Source: Albifimbria verrucaria (lineage: Eukaryota; Ascomycota; Sordariomycetes; Hypocreales; Stachybotryaceae). From it: a DNA stretch of 64,000 bases. The notes below the pieces were generated by a model that did no database searches, was not told the origin of the DNA, and worked only from the letters and a program-made list of their open reading frames with translations. The DNA is taken from NCBI GenBank assembly GCA_020081605.1, contig JAHREC010000018.1, forward strand, positions 2,914,001 to 2,978,000, written 5' to 3'. Shown here in pieces: positions 61,280 to 64,000 of this stretch (position 1 is the stretch's first letter; each line of letters starts with the position of its first letter). The translations under genes and the position numbers were made by a program.

Positions 61280-63244
61280 GGTCCCCTCTGCCCACCCACC
61301 GGTTCTAACAACGCAAGCACTGTACGACACCCTGGCGTGTGGAGGACGAGCCACTAAGAACCATAGCCTGGAACCCTTCCAGAGCACGGCACAGGTGCCA
61401 TTCAGGGACCAGATCTCCAGCGCAACGAGACGACTGGTGGTTCCTTTGCCTGCATATTGATTGTTCGGCTGAGCCCACCTCAAGCCATACATTTCCTTTT
61501 CTGGGCGCGTAAATTACACCTGAAAAACACGAGAAGAAGAAGTAAAAAGGGACCAGTCGTTATGAGAGGTCTAGGAGTCTATGGTTAGGGGGCAAAGACC
61601 GGGCGTCACAGCATTGGCAACTTAGAACTGTTGCACAAGGGCTGGCTGAGGCAAGTTCACTCTTGCTCACATCTAGCAATCAATCTCGTCCCGAATGACA
61701 ACCTCCTACGTCAACATACACCTCCAGATGCAATGTCCGTGCTCAATTGTGGTTCCCCTGCTGTTTGTGTGGTTCAATGGCTAGGACCTTTACAAAGCGC
61801 ACCAAGCCTAGCAGGTTCAACCCCAATACCACCACCACCTCGAGCCGACGCTTGATACGAGATGGCGTCGAGCAGGTAACAAAGGAGTGCAGAATCTGGC
61901 CTCAAGACTGTATCATCACGTTGAGGAGGCTTCCGGATCGGGACTTGTTGGGCCAATTATCCTTTCTCAGGCACACTGGTGCCATTCTGGTGGCGTCGGC
62001 CTCTCGTGTCACAGATGTTCCACAACAGCGACATGTCCCAAGATTATCAGATGGCGTGGATGGGACGAAGCGCGCCTTTGTCCGACTGCATGCACTGCTA
62101 CACAGCAGCGCGGCATGGTGTGCAGCCAGAGGATCGGACCGTCCAAGACGCGTGTGGCTGGCGTCTGAGGCCTCTGCGGATCGCCTCCTGGCTGCACTCG
62201 ATGAGCTTCGACTTACTGTGCTATAGGAAATGGGTGTATCGTGGGTTTCATGGGCGCCCCTAGAGCCGTTTCACCCACTTCTGGCAGGTCAATTTCCACA
62301 GCCCCTGCTCGTCCTCCACCCACGACCCCACGCAGCTCACCGTCGCTTGCCATCGCCGAGTCCTAGTCCTCGTGACCTGGACCCCTAATAAAATGGTTCA
62401 ATATGAGCCCGCCTCGACTATTGATGCGCGCTCCCCAAATGCAAAATACGAGAATGCATGTACGCCAGTAGAGTGGATTCCCTAGGCACAACACCTTACC
62501 ACCTGCACAACTGCGGCATTACCTCTAGCATGTTCTGGGTTTAGCTGGAGGCTGCATAGTCCATAGGAGGTAATATAGCTTTAAGTTATTTGCCTAATTC
62601 GCTCCTACAGCCCATCAGATTAAGCATCGTCTAGTCTGGCCCAGTCTTTGTTGTTTCCATAAACCGCCACGGCGTTGGGTTAGTAGGTACCTAGTGCAGT
62701 CGCAGTAGTGTTCAAGTAATGGTACTTGGGAGATGCCCCGTCATGTGCGCTCCTCGTTAAGCGTGGCTTAGCTTCAACGGTCAATTCTCCGCCAAATGAC
62801 TTACGGAGTACTGTCAGTCGCTTGGTAGCCACTAACTGCCAGGTACAGATTACATACTACACTACTCTGTACACTACTTGCCGTACCTTGGCTCAGACCT
62901 CCAAACGAGTTCCCCGGGCTTCGTTCTTGCAACGTGCTAGTGCATCGTCCATCTTGGGTCACGACGATTCATCTTACACCCAAACTACCTACCTCTAATC
63001 ACTCTAGCTTCTCCCCAAAGGTCGTTCTAGAGGCATAATCTCGAATAGGCCTCCGGAAACATATCTGTCCCACTTGGTCCATTGCGCACACGTACAGCCT
63101 CCGGGTCTTATGCACTAGGATCAGAGCAAGGGCCATCTTACCTAGGACCTAGACTACATATTACATATTTATCCTTCGCTCAATAGTCCTACCGAGGTAG
63201 ACACACGTACGCAGGAACGCTCGCGGCAACACGATCCCCTGCAT

Positions 63245-63264
63245 AGGTAGGTAGGTAGGTAGGT
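63245..63264 (+). repeat. (AGGT)5 microsatellite
   Basis: Five perfect AGGT units in the 3' flank of ERV46. Related TAGGTA and CCTACC words recur in the surrounding gene-free DNA. Confidence 0.95.
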
Positions 63265-63458
63265 AAGATATGCACACTGCTTCTCCACCATCGCCATATG
63301 CAATCGCCTGCTCTAATCAAAAGGTAAATTGAAAGTTCAAAATAAAGCATTTTATTGACTCTAAACCATGGCCTCTCTCCAAAACAATAAACGCCTTTAC
63401 CCATGCATCTGACGGCGTTCGTTTGTACAGCAGATATCATCCCAGCCTCTTATGTCTC

Positions 63459-64000
63459 TTAGAGATCCTTTCCACGCATCTTGTTCAGTCTCGTTGTGCC
63501 CTCAAACAGGCCACGGTCGACAGCCGCGGCGACGGTGAGAGTACCACCAACAATCGCGCACAGTCCAGCCAGGAATCCGAGGAAAGTCTTGGAGCGTTCC
63601 TCACGGTTGATGACCTTCATGGGAGAAATGTCCTGTCGTTCAAGTCAGTATATAATTCGTAGGCTCTGCGAGTGGCGGTTGGATCCCAAACTTACGTAAG
63701 AAAAGAAGACACCGGGAATACCACCCTTAGAGTGCTGGCGTTCGGCGTGGCCCTCAGCTGAATCATCTCCTCCTGCCAAGCTCCTCTTATGACTGGTGAC
63801 AGAGTACTGATGGGTCTCGACGCTGCCGTCGGTCGCGTATCCAAGATCACCCAAGTCGTTGGAGGTGTCCATGTACCTGGTGAGTCGCTTGACATTGTCC
63901 TCCCAGCCCAGAGGAAGGTAGGACGTAGGCACGATCTTGACGAAGTACATGAAGTTGTAGTTGGGGTCGGTGGTATCCTGTCTCGTGCCGTCCAGAGGGT
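63459..64000 (-). CDS. ERV46: Erv46/ERGIC3 ER-Golgi cargo receptor, C-terminal part (partial)
   Basis: The C-terminal part of the Erv46 subunit of the Erv41-Erv46 receptor, which cycles in COPII and COPI vesicles between ER and Golgi. Exons are 64000-63696 (5' end beyond the window) and 63632-63459, with a 63-nt intron; phases match and no repair is needed. The luminal end has PLDGTRQDTTDPNYNFMYFV and PTSYLPLGWEDN. The family signature GGIPGVFFSYDISPMKVINR is followed by the C-terminal membrane helix FLGFLAGLCAIVGGTLTVAA and a short cytosolic tail ending RGKDL. Resemblance to human ERGIC3 (FPGVFFLYELSPMMV...GVCAIIGG) is clear and separates it from Erv41. Confidence 0.92.

Larger units (their letters stand above)
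59873..63458. other. 3.6 kb stretch with no supported gene
   Basis: The left part should be the NIF1 promoter and leader and the right part the ERV46 3' flank. No domain-bearing ORF is visible. It contains a plus-strand T/C tract at about 61140-61195, an ACCTGT hexamer repeat at 61253-61279 and an AGGT repeat at 63245-63264. A tRNA-like word near 61.77-61.83 kb was examined and rejected. Confidence 0.6.

Noticed and set aside
61770..61830. tRNA-like sequence (TGGTTCAATGGC and GGTTCAACCCC)
   Set aside because: The T-arm and acceptor stems do not pair, so no cloverleaf can be drawn.

Overview
The window is a nuclear chromosome segment from a filamentous ascomycete (Pezizomycotina, most likely Sordariomycetes). 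The evidence is protein-level recognition of fungus-specific genes (LCL3, RAX2, a NIF1-type Sel1 protein, a DUF7053-like protein), short GT-AG introns of about 40-100 nt often with CTAAC-like branch sites, CT-rich leaders and moderate gene density. No mobile element, rRNA, tRNA or CRISPR array could be supported.

Layout. The first 350 bases are the 3' end of the U2 snRNP gene HSH155/SF3B1. About 8.9 kb without a supported gene follows, holding one 41-codon ORF with a good start context. A C2H2 zinc-finger regulator resembling FlbC lies at 9.3-10.5 kb. Another 10 kb without a supported gene follows, with microsatellites. From 20.5 kb the segment becomes an ordinary dense housekeeping region: RAX2 (-), LCL3 (-), ARPC2 (-), UTP12/DIP2 (+), LSM2 (+), PSO2 (-), a lone DUF7053-like gene (+), a GCK/YSK-type STE20 kinase (+), TEL2 (-), UBA3 (+), RPC40 (-), NUP159 (-), PUP1 (+), NIF1 (-), then a 3.6 kb gap and the 3' end of ERV46 (-) at the right edge.

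Functions. Most genes are single-copy core-cell functions: splicing (HSH155, LSM2), rRNA processing and RNA polymerase I/III (UTP12, RPC40), DNA damage and PIKK stability (PSO2, TEL2), neddylation and proteasome (UBA3, PUP1), nuclear pore (NUP159), actin, polarity and cell cycle (ARPC2, RAX2, STE20-like kinase, NIF1), ER-Golgi transport (ERV46). They do not form one pathway. Compact divergent pairs (ARPC2/UTP12, TEL2/UBA3, NUP159/PUP1) and convergent pairs (LSM2/PSO2, kinase/TEL2, UBA3/RPC40, PUP1/NIF1) dominate the layout.

Data quality. Twelve of the seventeen recognised genes are open only if one or two bases are added back, almost always inside a short homopolymer, giving about 35 events. 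The sense is always a missing base, and the restored frames keep the family sequence and join exon phases exactly. I read these as base-calling deletions, not pseudogenes, and list each gene as one CDS spanning its frames. One in-frame TAA in TEL2 does not fit this pattern.

Nothing here looks like a new biological system. The most interesting leads are a 10-bp-phased GGTGAG/CTCACC array upstream of RPC40 with the same word in the TEL2/UBA3 promoter, the TEL2 stop codon, the 41-codon ORF, and a five-copy DAPLPPD peptide repeat in NUP159.
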